This document shows positions 55,673 to 64,000 of a stretch of DNA of 64,000 nt, piece by piece. The translations under genes and the position numbers were made by a program. The number at the start of each line of letters is the position of its first letter. Within the stretch, counting starts at the first letter, position 1. This DNA is from Bradyrhizobium tropiciagri (GTDB lineage: Bacteria; Pseudomonadota; Alphaproteobacteria; Rhizobiales; Xanthobacteraceae): contig NZ_JAFCKF010000003.1 of NCBI RefSeq assembly GCF_018130545.1, positions 985,622 through 1,049,621 of the forward strand, written 5' to 3'. The notes beneath the pieces were generated by a model. The model worked only from the letters and a program-made list of their open reading frames with translations, did not search any database and was not told where the DNA came from.

Positions 55673-56883
55673 GACATTCTCTCGCGTCTGGAATTCGGAG
55701 ACGATTGGTTCGTGAGCAGCGTCAGCGTATGCCGCGCGATCATCAGTTCCTCGTCCGTCGGCATGACGTAGACGGGAATTCGACTGTCGGATCGGGAAAT
55801 CCTGGTCGCATGCCGCGCATTCTCGACGGGATCGATCATGATCCCAAGCCAAGCCAACCTTTCGCAAATCCGGGCACGGATCGAATTGGAGTTTTCGCCG
55901 ATCCCCGCCGTGAAGACGAACCCGTCTAGCCCTGCCATCGCGGCCGCCAGCATGCCGGCGTTGAGGCCGATGCGATAAACGAAATAGTCGATCGCGAATG
56001 CGGCGTGCGGGTCGGCGCTGGCCTCCAGCTCGCGCATGTCGTTGCTGACGCCGGATAGGCCTTTCAGTCCGCAATCGCGATACAGGAAGTCCTGAACCTT
56101 GGGCGCAGACATCCCCTTCTCGGTAAGCAAGTACAGCACGACACCAGGATCGATCTGGCCCGGCCGCGTTCCCATCGCGAGGCCATCGAGTGCCGTGAAC
56201 CCCATCGTGCTCTCGACACTCCGGCCCGCCCGCATCGCGCACATCGAGGCGCCGCTGCCGAGATGGGCCACGATCACACGTCCGGCCGCAACCTCAGGCG
56301 CCACCTGCGGCAGCCGTTTGGCCACGTATTCATAGGACAGCCCGTGGAAGCCATAGCGCCTGACGCCTTCGGCGTACAGTTGATGCGGAATGGCATAATG
56401 GTCGGCGAGCGGATCGTGATCGCGGTGGAACGCCGTATCGAAGCAGGCAACCTGTGGCATCGTCGGAAAATTCGCCAGCAGGGACTTGATGGGCGCCAGA
56501 TTGTGCGGCTGGTGCAACGGCGCCAGCGGCGCGTAGCGTTCCAACCGCGACACGATCGCGGGATCGATCAGCACCGGGCTCGCATGATCAGGCCCGCCGT
56601 GAACAACGCGATGGCCAACGGCGACAGGATTGATGTTGAGCTCGTCTCTCAGCCAAGAGCCTGCGACGGCCATGGCGGCAGGAACATCGACAACTGCCTC
56701 GATCGGATAGGCACGATCGGCCAGAGGGGCGCCGTCGGAGCCACTGGCTCGCATCCGCGGCCGGCTGCCGATACCATCCATCTGACCCTTCAGCTGCCGC
56801 TGCAGCCGGCCCTCGCCTTCCACCGCAAAGATCTGGAATTTCACGCTGGAGGAGCCCGCATTGACGACAAGGATCGTATCCAT
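55669..56883 (-). CDS. ackA: Acetate kinase
   Basis: A 404-residue acetokinase-family enzyme from ATG 56883. [29 protein letters not shown] and [13 protein letters not shown] are intact, as is [10 protein letters not shown]. It makes ATP from acetyl phosphate. It lies six bases downstream of pta and overlaps fabI, in a single operon with the DUF3141 gene. Confidence 0.95.
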   Translation of the reverse strand: MDTILVVNAGSSSVKFQIFAVEGEGRLQRQLKGQMDGIGSRPRMRASGSDGAPLADRAYPIEAVVDVPAAMAVAGSWLRDELNINPVAVGHRVVHGGPDHASPVLIDPAIVSRLERYAPLAPLHQPHNLAPIKSLLANFPTMPQVACFDTAFHRDHDPLADHYAIPHQLYAEGVRRYGFHGLSYEYVAKRLPQVAPEVAAGRVIVAHLGSGASMCAMRAGRSVESTMGFTALDGLAMGTRPGQIDPGVVLYLLTEKGMSAPKVQDFLYRDCGLKGLSGVSNDMRELEASADPHAAFAIDYFVYRIGLNAGMLAAAMAGLDGFVFTAGIGENSNSIRARICERLAWLGIMIDPVENARHATRISRSDSRIPVYVMPTDEELMIARHTLTLLTNQSSPNSRRERMS

Positions 56884-56888
56884 GACCG

Positions 56889-57863
56889 TCACGCCGCCGC
56901 GATGGGGGCACGGCGACGCCGGGCATCCGCGTAGAGGCAAGCCACTGCGGCTGACGCCATTCGCGACCGCGCGGAATCCGCGCGCGACGTCAGCACGACC
57001 GGCACGCGCGCCCCTAATACGATGCCGGCGCCATCAGCCTTGGCAAAATAGGCGAGATTCTTCGCAAGCATGTTGCCGGACTCGAGATCGGGAACGACCA
57101 GGATCTGCGCCTGCCCAGCGACCTCCGATTTGATTCCCTTGATCCGCGCCGCTTCCATGTCGATCGCATTGTCGAAGGCGAGCGGTCCGTCGAGCAGCGC
57201 ACCGGTGATCTGCTTGCGGTCCGCCATTTTGCAGAGCGCGGCGGCTTCGATCGTTGACGGGATCTTCGAAGTTACGGTCTCGACCGCCGACAGGATCGCC
57301 ACCCGCGGGGTCGTACCGAAACCGGCCTCATTGTAGAGATCGACCGCGTTTTGGATGATGTCTCGCTTGGCATCCAGGTCCGGGAAAATGTTGATGGCGG
57401 CGTCGGTGACGAACACCGTCTCGGTGTACGCCGGCACATCCATGACGAAGACGTGGCTGATGCGCCTGTCGGTGCGCAGCCCGCCGACCTTCGCCGTGAC
57501 GCTGCGCATCAGTTCATCGGTATGGAGGCTGCCCTTCATCAGGACTTCGCCCCTGCCCTCGTGAATAAGTTCGACGCTTTTGGCCGCCGCGGCAGCTTCC
57601 GTGGGCGGCGTATCGACGATCTCGCAACCTTCGATATCGAGATTATGCTTCGCTGCGACATCCTTGATCCGTGCGGTAGGACCGACCAGAACAGCTTTGA
57701 TGATGCCAGCCTGAGCAGAATCGATCGCCCCGCGCAGCGAACTCTCGTCGCAGGGATGCACGACGATCGTGGATACCGAAGGAACGCCCCTCGCTGCCAC
57801 GATGAGCCGATCGTACTTCGATCCCGGCTGGGTTTCGCTCGCTCCGGCTGCCATGATACTCAT
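56889..57863 (-). CDS. pta: Phosphate acetyl/butyryltransferase
   Basis: A 324-residue PTA_PTB-family enzyme. [46 protein letters not shown] and [15 protein letters not shown] are typical of the short (Ptb-like) group without N-terminal DRTGG domain. It converts acetyl-CoA (or butyryl-CoA) to the acyl phosphate used by AckA. It lies 17 bases downstream of the DUF3141 gene. Confidence 0.9.
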   Translation of the reverse strand: MSIMAAGASETQPGSKYDRLIVAARGVPSVSTIVVHPCDESSLRGAIDSAQAGIIKAVLVGPTARIKDVAAKHNLDIEGCEIVDTPPTEAAAAAKSVELIHEGRGEVLMKGSLHTDELMRSVTAKVGGLRTDRRISHVFVMDVPAYTETVFVTDAAINIFPDLDAKRDIIQNAVDLYNEAGFGTTPRVAILSAVETVTSKIPSTIEAAALCKMADRKQITGALLDGPLAFDNAIDMEAARIKGIKSEVAGQAQILVVPDLESGNMLAKNLAYFAKADGAGIVLGARVPVVLTSRADSARSRMASAAVACLYADARRRRAPIAAA

Positions 57864-57880
57864 TGCTTCGCCTCGAATTG

Positions 57881-60091
57881 CTATGAAGCCCGGGCTTTTG
57901 GATCGAAAGGGACCGTATTCCCCTGACCGTCAAGCCCGAACAGCCCGGAGACCTGGTTCAATCGGCTGGCCACTTCACCCGATATTTCCGAGGCTGCCGA
58001 CAACACGTCCCGAATGGCGGCAAACGCCCCGCGGCGCTCGTCCATGTTGTTTGGCAGGAGCTTTGGAATGGCCGCAAGCGCAGCCTCCCGATCGAGCAGC
58101 AGCATGAAGAATTGCTCGCGGACCAGCATCTTGAACTCCGCAAGGGTCATCCGCACGGACTCGTCGGCCCGGCGAAGTCGCCGCAGCGCCTCAAGGCTGC
58201 GTTCGTCGACCATGCCGCGGGCTGATCCAACATAGAGCAAGGCCCTGATGCCGGCCTCGCGCAAGCCACCAGAGTCGATCCTCGATTTCAGTTCCGCGCT
58301 ACGCGTCCGCAATAGCTCCCGGTGCTTTGGATCCATCTTGCGGCGCTGCGACGGTGCCGACTGCGGATCAACCCCCACTGCCGCTTGCAGCGCCGGCGAG
58401 CCGTAAATGGCAAGAAACATCGCCTCGCTCATTGCTTCCTGCGAATCGCGCCACTGATCGAGCGAACTGACGATCTGCTTTGAAACCTGCTCCTGAAACG
58501 CCAGGAACGGATTGTCCTTGGCGACAGGTTTGCGCTCGTCGCGCGCCTTGTCCGCGGCGCTCTTGACCATCTTCATCCATGGATTTTTGCTGCTGAACGC
58601 CTCGTACTGCAGGCGAAGCGGATGCAAATTGCGCATCATCTCCGCCATTTGCGGCGTCACCATCGATTTGATCCAGGGCTGCAGGTATTTCCGATAAGCG
58701 GCGAGATTTATCTCCGAGACACGCTTGGCAGTCTCGAAGCGCCGCTCGTCCTCGGGCGAATTCACGCCCATCGCCCGGATGTCGTCCAGCGTGCGGGCCT
58801 CGCAGCGCATCACCCATTGTCCGACAGCAAGCCCATCATTGAGCGTATCGGCTCCCCTAGCCTCGAACGTCGCCTCGTAGAGGCCGGGCGGCAGGACGTC
58901 GATCAAGTCGATGTTACTCGAGAACTCTGCGTGCTCCTTCTTGGCGACGCCGCCGGAAACGAAAATGCCGAGATGGCCGATTGTCTCATGCACGGTGTAG
59001 ACGATGGTCTGCCCGTGCGCCCTGATTTCATCGACATCCGCGTAAAGATCCAAGATCCAGTGCAGTGCCTGTTGCGGAGGCGTGATGTTGTCTCCTTTTG
59101 AGCAGAACACCACGATTGGCGACCGGATATTGCGCAGATCGACTGCGACTCCGTCCGACATCTTGACGCGGCCGGCAGCAAGATTGTTGCCGATGAAGAG
59201 TTCATCGACGATGAACTGGATCTCCTCGGCATTGAGATTGACGTGTCCGCCCCACCAACGTTCGAACTCCAGATAGCGATCGGCCTCAGTGTCGGCCTTG
59301 CTGTAGACGTTGTATTGCTTCGTCCACAATGTGTTCGAGGGATTCTGGCTCTCGAAGTTCTGCACCAACCAGGCACCGTCGAATTTGCCTGCGCCGAGGT
59401 CGCTGGAAAGCGCGGTCAACCAACTGCCGCCGAGCAGTCCCCCGGAGTAGCGCATCGGGTATTTGCCGTGCACACCGGCCCAATAAGCCAGTGGCGCGCC
59501 CGCGACGATCACCGGACCGAACAGTTCCGGCCGGAGCGAAGCCAGGATCATGATCGCCCAGCCGGCCTGACAGTTACCGATCACACAAGGTTTACCGTCG
59601 GCATCGGGATGCAGCTCAATGACCTTTTCGATGAATATGGCTTCAGCGTGTGCAATGCGCTCGATGGTCTGGCCCGGGATCGGCTCAGGCAGAAAGCCGA
59701 TGAAATAGCAGGGATGCCCTGCTCGCATCGCAACGCCGATCTCACTATCGGCCTTGAAGCCGCCGATGCCCGGTCCGTGACCCGCGCGCGGGTCAACGAT
59801 GATGAACGGCCGGCGCTCAAGGTCGATTTCCACGCCCTGGGGCGGAATGATGCGCACCAACGCATAGTTGACAGGTTGCTCGAGCTTGCGGCCGTCCAAG
59901 ATCAGTTCGGCGGCATAGCTCAGAACGTGCGGGGCCGTTTGGGCGACGTGCTCGCGATACTGATCGCCGCGCTGGCGCAAGATGTCCAAAAGCAGAACGC
60001 TACGCTGCCCGGCGTCCACCATGTATTCCACGGCCTTGGCGACGACGCCCGACATGGGGCCGCCCGGGATTTGCGGGTTTTCCAACGACAT
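57881..60091 (-). CDS. DUF3141 protein, PHA-synthase-like alpha/beta hydrolase
   Basis: A 736-residue protein. The catalytic part (about residues 70-330) resembles PHA synthases: FIIVDPRAGHGPGIGG and the nucleophile GNCQAGW with Cys rather than Ser, then SPIVVFCSKGDNITPPQQAL and HETIGHLGIFVS. The C-terminal third is helical and carries no known domain. DUF3141 proteins are often found with ackA-pta in rhizobia and Ralstonia-like bacteria; their reaction is not known. It begins an operon 56 bases from an FNR/FixK box. Confidence 0.88.
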   Translation of the reverse strand: MSLENPQIPGGPMSGVVAKAVEYMVDAGQRSVLLLDILRQRGDQYREHVAQTAPHVLSYAAELILDGRKLEQPVNYALVRIIPPQGVEIDLERRPFIIVDPRAGHGPGIGGFKADSEIGVAMRAGHPCYFIGFLPEPIPGQTIERIAHAEAIFIEKVIELHPDADGKPCVIGNCQAGWAIMILASLRPELFGPVIVAGAPLAYWAGVHGKYPMRYSGGLLGGSWLTALSSDLGAGKFDGAWLVQNFESQNPSNTLWTKQYNVYSKADTEADRYLEFERWWGGHVNLNAEEIQFIVDELFIGNNLAAGRVKMSDGVAVDLRNIRSPIVVFCSKGDNITPPQQALHWILDLYADVDEIRAHGQTIVYTVHETIGHLGIFVSGGVAKKEHAEFSSNIDLIDVLPPGLYEATFEARGADTLNDGLAVGQWVMRCEARTLDDIRAMGVNSPEDERRFETAKRVSEINLAAYRKYLQPWIKSMVTPQMAEMMRNLHPLRLQYEAFSSKNPWMKMVKSAADKARDERKPVAKDNPFLAFQEQVSKQIVSSLDQWRDSQEAMSEAMFLAIYGSPALQAAVGVDPQSAPSQRRKMDPKHRELLRTRSAELKSRIDSGGLREAGIRALLYVGSARGMVDERSLEALRRLRRADESVRMTLAEFKMLVREQFFMLLLDREAALAAIPKLLPNNMDERRGAFAAIRDVLSAASEISGEVASRLNQVSGLFGLDGQGNTVPFDPKARAS

Positions 60092-60146
60092 CGTTTCGGT
60101 CCCTCCGCCAACGCCCGGATTGAAGCGCCTGGCGCGCTCGCGAGCG

Positions 60147-60160
60147 TTGACCTAGGTCAA
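60147..60160. promoter_or_regulatory. FNR/FixK-type box between DUF3141 and GNAT genes
   Basis: TTGACCTAGGTCAA is a perfect 14-bp palindrome (TTGA-N6-TCAA). It is 56 bases from the DUF3141 start (minus) and 48 bases from the GNAT start (plus), the right place for a class II activator site for one or both. It matches the box at 52861 with two central changes. Confidence 0.7.
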
Positions 60161-60207
60161 CTCTCGAGCGGAGCCTGCATTCTTTCTGAAGCCGGGAGGA
60201 TAGGTCG

Positions 60208-60726
60208 ATGACGATGCCCGAAAATTATGCAGCGAACGAGCGTCTGCGCGACGGCCGAGTTGTCACCATCCGCGCTTTACGGCCCGACGACAAAGACGAC
60301 ATGCTGTCCGCGATCGGCCGGACCGGCGACCAATCGCTTCAGCGCCGCTTCTTCGTTCCCAAACGTCGCTTCTCGGAGAGCGAGGTCGCCTACTTCCTGA
60401 ACATCGATTTTGCCAAGCACGTCGCTTTAGTTGCGCTTACTGAAGAGGACGGACACGAGGTGATCATCGGCGGAGGTCGGTATGTCGTCGCGACGGCTGG
60501 AATAGCCGAGGTCGCTTTCGTGGTGATCGATGACTATCAAGGACAGGGCATCGCGACCTTGCTGATGCACGACCTTACGATCCTTGCACGCAAAGCTGAG
60601 CTCAAGGAACTGGTGGCTGAGGTCCTGCCAGAGAACACGGCGATGCGAAGGGTTTTCGCCAAGTTCGGCTTTCGGGTCCGGCCCGGAACGGACCCGCAGG
60701 TCGTTCACCTCGCTCTGTCTCTCTAG
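60208..60726 (+). CDS. GNAT family N-acetyltransferase
   Basis: A 172-residue GNAT protein. VTIRALRPDDKDDMLSAI, FVVIDDYQGQGIATLLMHDL (the acetyl-CoA loop) and VLPENTAMRRVFAKFGF are all present; it resembles the GNAT domain of protein lysine acetyltransferase Pat. Together with the divergent pta-ackA operon it may link acetyl phosphate or acetyl-CoA levels to protein acetylation. Confidence 0.85.
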   Translation: MTMPENYAANERLRDGRVVTIRALRPDDKDDMLSAIGRTGDQSLQRRFFVPKRRFSESEVAYFLNIDFAKHVALVALTEEDGHEVIIGGGRYVVATAGIAEVAFVVIDDYQGQGIATLLMHDLTILARKAELKELVAEVLPENTAMRRVFAKFGFRVRPGTDPQVVHLALSL

Positions 60727-60753
60727 TAAGGCAGGAATTCCCCAGGAGGAGAA

Positions 60754-61050
60754 TTGCTCCGCGGAATGCTCACCGGTCACGTTGGAGGAGCACAGGACAA
60801 AGAACACCACCCCGCTCCGCTCTCCGGCGGCGACCGCAAGGCGCTGTCCAAGGAGCTGGCACGTGCCCGTGCGGTGACAACGATCCTCGCCACCCAGTAG
60901 GCAGAGAAGCGTGCCGCGGGCGAGGCACTTATCCGCGAGGTGGAGGACCTGCTCTGCCAGAGCTGGAACGAGAAAATGTGGGCTGACGGCGGCCCGGTCG
61001 ATCCCTCGTCGTCGATCGATCAGGCCATCAACGCCGGCTACCACCTCCCG
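60754..61050 (+). pseudogene. Disrupted small ORF with in-frame TAG
   Basis: One reading frame continues through a TAG at 60898: before it ALSGGDRKALSKELARARAVTTIL, after it AEKRAAGEALIREVEDLLCQSW and DPSSSIDQAINAGY. The last piece resembles a segment found in small rhizobial hypothetical proteins, as far as I recall. The gene is probably a decayed fragment. Confidence 0.35.
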
Positions 61051-61408
61051 ATCCAACAGATAGCCGGCAGCCCATCGCCGCTGATCGCCACCAAGGCTGC
61101 CGAGCGAAGGCACGCCATCTTCGCCGGGCTCTGCCCCATCGTGCTCCTCCGCCAAGTCGCTCCCGAGCTCCCGGCAGAGATCAGTTCTAGCGCCTGGGCG
61201 ACAATAGCCCCACGCCCGCCCCCAGATGCGCTGCGCGCGGCTACGCATTTTGCAGAATGCTCGGCTCGGGAAAGCGCGGTATCGCGAAGGCAATCCGGCC
61301 AATCTTGCCTCTGGACCTCGATCGGCAGCGGGCGGCTGCCCTGCCGGTCGCACTACATCATCAATCAAGGGCGCATCGACTGGGCCGGCGCCTGGATCCA
61401 GCGCGCAG

Positions 61409-61693
61409 GTGCTGTCTGGTCGCCACGCTGAAGTGCAGCGGCGCGAGGAGTCCAGGATTTCGATTGCGCTGACCGCAGCTGGACGGATCCAGGTATTTGC
61501 GGGAGGAGCCCTGGAAGATGAATCGATTGATGGCCTTGTCGCCAAGGCGGTTACTGAGGAAAACCTTCGCCTAGAAGAGGCGGTGGGCTCGGACCTGAGA
61601 TCCCTGCTGCAAAGCCTTGAGCACTCGGTGAACCTCGTGAGGGAAGCCATGGCACGGCTGCAAGAAACTCAAGGGCTTGCCTCGGATCCGTAG
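61409..61693 (+). CDS. Hypothetical small protein
   Basis: A 94-residue frame from GTG 61409. It reads SRISIALTAAGRIQVFAGGALEDESIDG then a helix-rich part (LRSLLQSLEHSVNLVREAMARLQ). I recognise no domain. The upstream portion of the same frame is low-complexity and unlikely coding. Expression is uncertain. Confidence 0.4.
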   Translation: MLSGRHAEVQRREESRISIALTAAGRIQVFAGGALEDESIDGLVAKAVTEENLRLEEAVGSDLRSLLQSLEHSVNLVREAMARLQETQGLASDP

Positions 61694-62198
61694 GCACAAC
61701 AGACGCAATCGGCCAAGGCCGCCATCACGTTACGACCGCTCTGGCGACACCCACTAGAACGAGGTCACCAATTCTTGGACGTGCAGACAACCACTTAGCC
61801 GCTCTTAGGCGCCAGTGCTTTTATCTTGCAGGTTTAATCGGTCGTCTTGGTTGCTTGCTCTCACCCATTGTCGCTTCCTCTCTCTGCCGTGACAAGGTCA
61901 TTGCATCGACGTCACGCAGCGTCGCCGACCGCGCAAATCCTGATGTGCCGTGCTCGTTTCCACGCTCATCGACGGCACAATTTCGCTGCAGCAAAGGGCC
62001 TTGACGCTCCCTAGAAGCCGACGAAATATCGCTCCCGGAGATCAAAAATCGGAGCCAGATCCGATACGAAATCCCGCGCGCTCGACCCAAACACCGTCCC
62101 AAAATCCATGCGATCAATCGCATTTTCTCGTGCGGCGAAGCCCTTCTTCGGACGCAAAAATGCCCTTCCGCTCCCTCCCAAAGCGGCGCGGCAAACGC
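61694..62198. other. Gene-free region
   Basis: About 505 bases between the hypothetical ORF and the DUF736 terminator. A short peptide MGESKQPRRPIKPAR with a purine-rich leader can be read on the minus strand near 61850, but no larger gene is seen. Confidence 0.4.
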
Positions 62199-62228
62199 AA
62201 AAAAGCCCCGCCTCCGAAGAGGCGGGGC
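62199..62228 (-). terminator. Rho-independent terminator of the DUF736 gene
   Basis: GCCCCGCCTC pairs with GAGGCGGGGC around a CGAA loop, flanked on the left by six A (T-run on the minus strand). It lies 17 bases beyond the DUF736 stop on the minus strand. Confidence 0.85.
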
Positions 62229-62244
62229 CTCCGATCCGTCAGGA

Positions 62245-62556
62245 TCAGTCGCCGCCGCGGCGCGACCAGATCAGGGTGAAACCCTCGTCGCCTTCGATCC
62301 TAACCAGCGAGGCGTAGATCGGAGCCGGGAAGCTCGGATCGTCGAGCTTGACCGAGAGATATTCGCGATCGCTGTCGCGGACGGTCTTCTTCCAGGCGGC
62401 GCCGAACTCGGTGCTACCCGCAAAGATGCGGTAGTCGGGAGCCTTGTCGTTGTCCTTCTCGGATACGACGAACTTGGCCTTGATGTTGAGCGTCAGCGTC
62501 TTGATCGAGCCGGTGTAGCCGTTGTCCGAAGCGGTGAAAGTGCCGATGGTCGCCAT
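62245..62556 (-). CDS. DUF736 domain protein
   Basis: A 103-residue DUF736 protein from ATG 62556 (GGAGA precedes). [26 protein letters not shown] and [17 protein letters not shown] are hallmarks of this small family, which is common on rhizobial plasmids and conjugative islands, usually near ParB-like and relaxase genes. Function is unknown. A clean terminator follows. Confidence 0.9.
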   Translation of the reverse strand: MATIGTFTASDNGYTGSIKTLTLNIKAKFVVSEKDNDKAPDYRIFAGSTEFGAAWKKTVRDSDREYLSVKLDDPSFPAPIYASLVRIEGDEGFTLIWSRRGGD

Positions 62557-62675
62557 GATAATCTCCGTCTGTGTTGCTCGGGCCGCGCCCATCGCAGCCT
62601 CGATGGCGATCCCTCGCCCGGGGAGCGATCGGCCCGCAGCCGCAAGGCCCGCAGCGCCAGCGGAGGACAGCGAAA

Positions 62676-62736
62676 GCCTGCTTTTTTGTCTTCCCGCGAG
62701 GAATGCCGCGCTTCGCGGCAGGGGAAAAAAGCAGGC
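62676..62736. repeat. Nested inverted repeat (cruciform-like)
   Basis: Outer arms GCCTGCTTTTTT (62676-62687) and AAAAAAGCAGGC (62725-62736) are perfectly complementary. Inside lies a second hairpin, TGCCGCG paired with CGCGGCA around CTT (62704-62720). It sits 120 bases upstream of the DUF736 start. It could be a protein-binding site, leader structure or part of an element's origin. Confidence 0.6.
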
Positions 62737-63235
62737 GCGAGCTGTTGCGGGAAGGCGATCGAGGCTCTTTCCGTCCCCCGGGCCTGATCAGCCCAATCGA
62801 GGGTGCGTTGGACGCGAGCCTGTGCCCCGACTGACGGGGATTATCATGGCGACTGCCGGCGCCCCCCGCAGCATCGGAAAACGGCGGGATCGATCAAAAA
62901 AGCCAACGTCTGATCATCAATCGTAAGAACGATGCGCCGAACAAACGAAAGCGAACGGAGCGCATTTGCGCGTGGGTAACCGACGTCGCCGCCAGGACTG
63001 TCCGCCCGCTTTGCGCTCTCGCCGCGTGCGCTCTGGACACGACCGAAGCTACCAGCCTGCTAGCCTCGCCCCTGCAAAAAGAGGGCGCGGTACAACCAGA
63101 TCGGCTGCTGCAGACGGCGTGACTCGGACGGATCGTGGCCCGCATTTGGAGAAGGGCCAGCGTGCACAGTCGCCGCTGTGCACTGATTGAACCGGCCGCG
63201 CGCCGTCAGGTGCGCGGCTGCAAATTTTAGAGCCT
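62737..63235. other. Gene-free region between DUF736 and ParB genes
   Basis: About 500 bases with no recognisable gene on either strand. A GC-rich hairpin (63194-63218 GCCGCGC..GCGCGGC) may be part of the terminator region of the ParB gene. Confidence 0.45.
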
Positions 63236-63261
63236 CCCGGGGCCGCTCATGCGGCCCCGGG
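63236..63261 (-). terminator. Hairpin after the ParB-family gene
   Basis: CCCGGGGCCGC pairs perfectly with GCGGCCCCGGG around a TCAT loop, seven bases downstream of the ParB stop on the minus strand. The following minus-strand sequence is only mildly T-rich, so it is a likely but not certain terminator. Confidence 0.6.
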
Positions 63262-63268
63262 ACTGCCT

Positions 63269-64000
63269 TTACTCCGCAGCCTGCGAGCGAAGTTCGCTGC
63301 CCTGCGCCTCGCTTTGCAGATCGATTTGGCTCTCTGGCGTGGCCGTCCGCAGCAACGACGGCAGCCAGCCGGTTGCCGCCAACAGCTGCTCGGCGGTTTG
63401 CGCCATGTCGGCCTTCTTCATGTCCGACATGCGCTCTGCCGCCTCCTCGCTGACGCCTTCGCGCACGGCTTCCAGAATACCCGCCTTGGTCACGCGACCG
63501 AGATAACTGCGCACGGTCGGCCGCCAGTAAGAGGTCATGTCGAGGGCCACGGCCTCGGCCAAATACCCGGCCGCCGCAAGGGCGCGCGGCCTCCGGTCGA
63601 ATGGCAGTTTGACCGCATTGACGGTCAAGGCGACACAATGCGCGAACAACGCCATGCGGCCGTCGTGGTCAAGTTCGGCCACGAATTCCCATAGCCCGGC
63701 GACGTCCTTGGGCATCTGTCTTGCCCAATTGGTATGGCGATCCGACCACGCCTTTCCGGCCGGAGTGTCCTCGATTCCGACCGCATGCACGGCCAAATCC
63801 GTCTTCACCGGCTGGATGCCGACCACATGCGCATTGGCCCCGAGATAGAAGATTTGAGCGGCCAGTGCATGGGTCACCGCCACGATGGCGACGTCCGGCT
63901 GCTCGCTCAAATCGAGCCGCAGTCCCAACGTTCGGTGCGCGGTGAGGTCGCGGACGAGCGTGTCGGACAGCCGCTGCGCTTCCTCTTCCTCCTCGGTATC
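63269..64000 (-). CDS. ParB/RepB/Spo0J-family protein, C-terminal part (gene continues beyond window)
   Basis: The visible part, about 244 residues, is the C-terminal region of a large ParB-family protein like those in rhizobial integrative elements. An acidic stretch (EEEEEAQRLSDTLVRDL) precedes VAIVAVTHALAAQIFYLG and ALFAHCVALTVNAVKLPFDRR, and the tail contains a VREGVSEEAAERMSDMKKADMA helix. The N-terminal ParB nuclease/HTH domain is outside the window. Such proteins are found beside DUF736 genes on mobile elements and are thought to serve partition or DNA processing. Confidence 0.75.
   Translation of the reverse strand, partial: DTEEEEEAQRLSDTLVRDLTAHRTLGLRLDLSEQPDVAIVAVTHALAAQIFYLGANAHVVGIQPVKTDLAVHAVGIEDTPAGKAWSDRHTNWARQMPKDVAGLWEFVAELDHDGRMALFAHCVALTVNAVKLPFDRRPRALAAAGYLAEAVALDMTSYWRPTVRSYLGRVTKAGILEAVREGVSEEAAERMSDMKKADMAQTAEQLLAATGWLPSLLRTATPESQIDLQSEAQGSELRSQAAE

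Noticed and set aside
54881-56242. 453-codon frame that seemed to extend FabI
   Set aside because: The first 190 codons are antisense-like shadow inside ackA; FabI homology and a ribosome site begin at 55672.
60427-61650. Long minus-strand frame of 407 codons
   Set aside because: It runs antisense to the GNAT gene and through the disrupted ORF, is Arg/Ala-rich, and has no domain signature; a shadow of high GC coding sequence.
61821-62123. Minus-strand frame ending MGESKQPRRPIKPAR
   Set aside because: A short tail peptide with a possible ribosome site but no family match; too little evidence for a gene.
1-64000. tRNA genes, CRISPR arrays, complete insertion sequences
   Set aside because: I looked for tRNA T-loop patterns, spaced repeats and transposase motifs and found none I could support.

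Overview
The window looks like a chromosomal segment of a Bradyrhizobium-type alphaproteobacterium. Supporting signs are many tripartite and ABC-type solute receptors, the acetate kinase / phosphotransacetylase / DUF3141 cluster with FNR/FixK-type boxes, a small rhizobial-type ORF at 49846, and a DUF736 + ParB pair typical of rhizobial integrative elements at the right end. Identification is from recognised protein motifs only; no database search was possible.

Layout. 1-6.7 kb: an IclR-type regulator diverges from a Bug receptor, a RidA protein and a frameshifted amidohydrolase; a DJ-1/PfpI protein, an orphan ABC receptor and an outer-membrane channel-like protein flank them. 7-11.7 kb: a complete branched-chain/aromatic-acid type ABC transporter operon (livK-G-F-H-M order). 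12-17.4 kb: dctA diverges from a LeuCD-type hydro-lyase and a fluoroacetate-dehalogenase-like hydrolase, with a LysR regulator. 17.6-25.7 kb: an AraC regulator, an aldehyde dehydrogenase, and a mirror-image locus in which two copies of a [small ~110-aa protein + DJ-1/PfpI] module flank a YtcJ/NfdA-type amidohydrolase and a GlxA-type regulator. This is a candidate isonitrile/formamide degradation locus. 25.8-33.6 kb: a six-gene operon (split PEP-synthase-like dikinase, HAD phosphatase, Rieske oxygenase, Rieske ferredoxin, ferredoxin reductase), divergent from a MocR-like regulator whose PLP lysine is replaced by Met. I infer a phosphorylate-oxygenate-dephosphorylate pathway for an unknown, probably phenolic, substrate. 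This is the best candidate for an undescribed system.

33.7-41.9 kb: an RTX-type secreted hydrolase, an NTF2-like protein, ArgE, another DJ-1 protein, an aromatic aminotransferase, an MFS symporter and a second GlxA regulator. Three related ~30-bp elements near the hydrolase, the DJ-1 gene and glxA may be the regulator's sites. 42.2-45.1 kb: a tryptophan-to-anthranilate operon (formamidase, kynA, kynU). 46.1-49.3 kb: a SAM-domain adenylate cyclase fused to an AAA-type ATPase. 49.3-52.9 kb: sparse, partly decayed DNA with a DUF900 lipoprotein. 53-60.7 kb: an oxygen-limitation-type cluster (CoA transferase, MaoC hydratase, FabI, AckA, Pta, DUF3141, GNAT) bracketed by two perfect 14-bp FNR/FixK palindromes. 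60.7-64 kb: decayed ORFs, then DUF736 and a partial ParB protein, suggesting the edge or interior of an integrative element.

About six DJ-1/PfpI-superfamily domains occur between 1 and 42 kb, an unusual density. By eye the left 42 kb is less GC-rich than the cyclase and acetate-kinase regions, which fits an accessory catabolic region.
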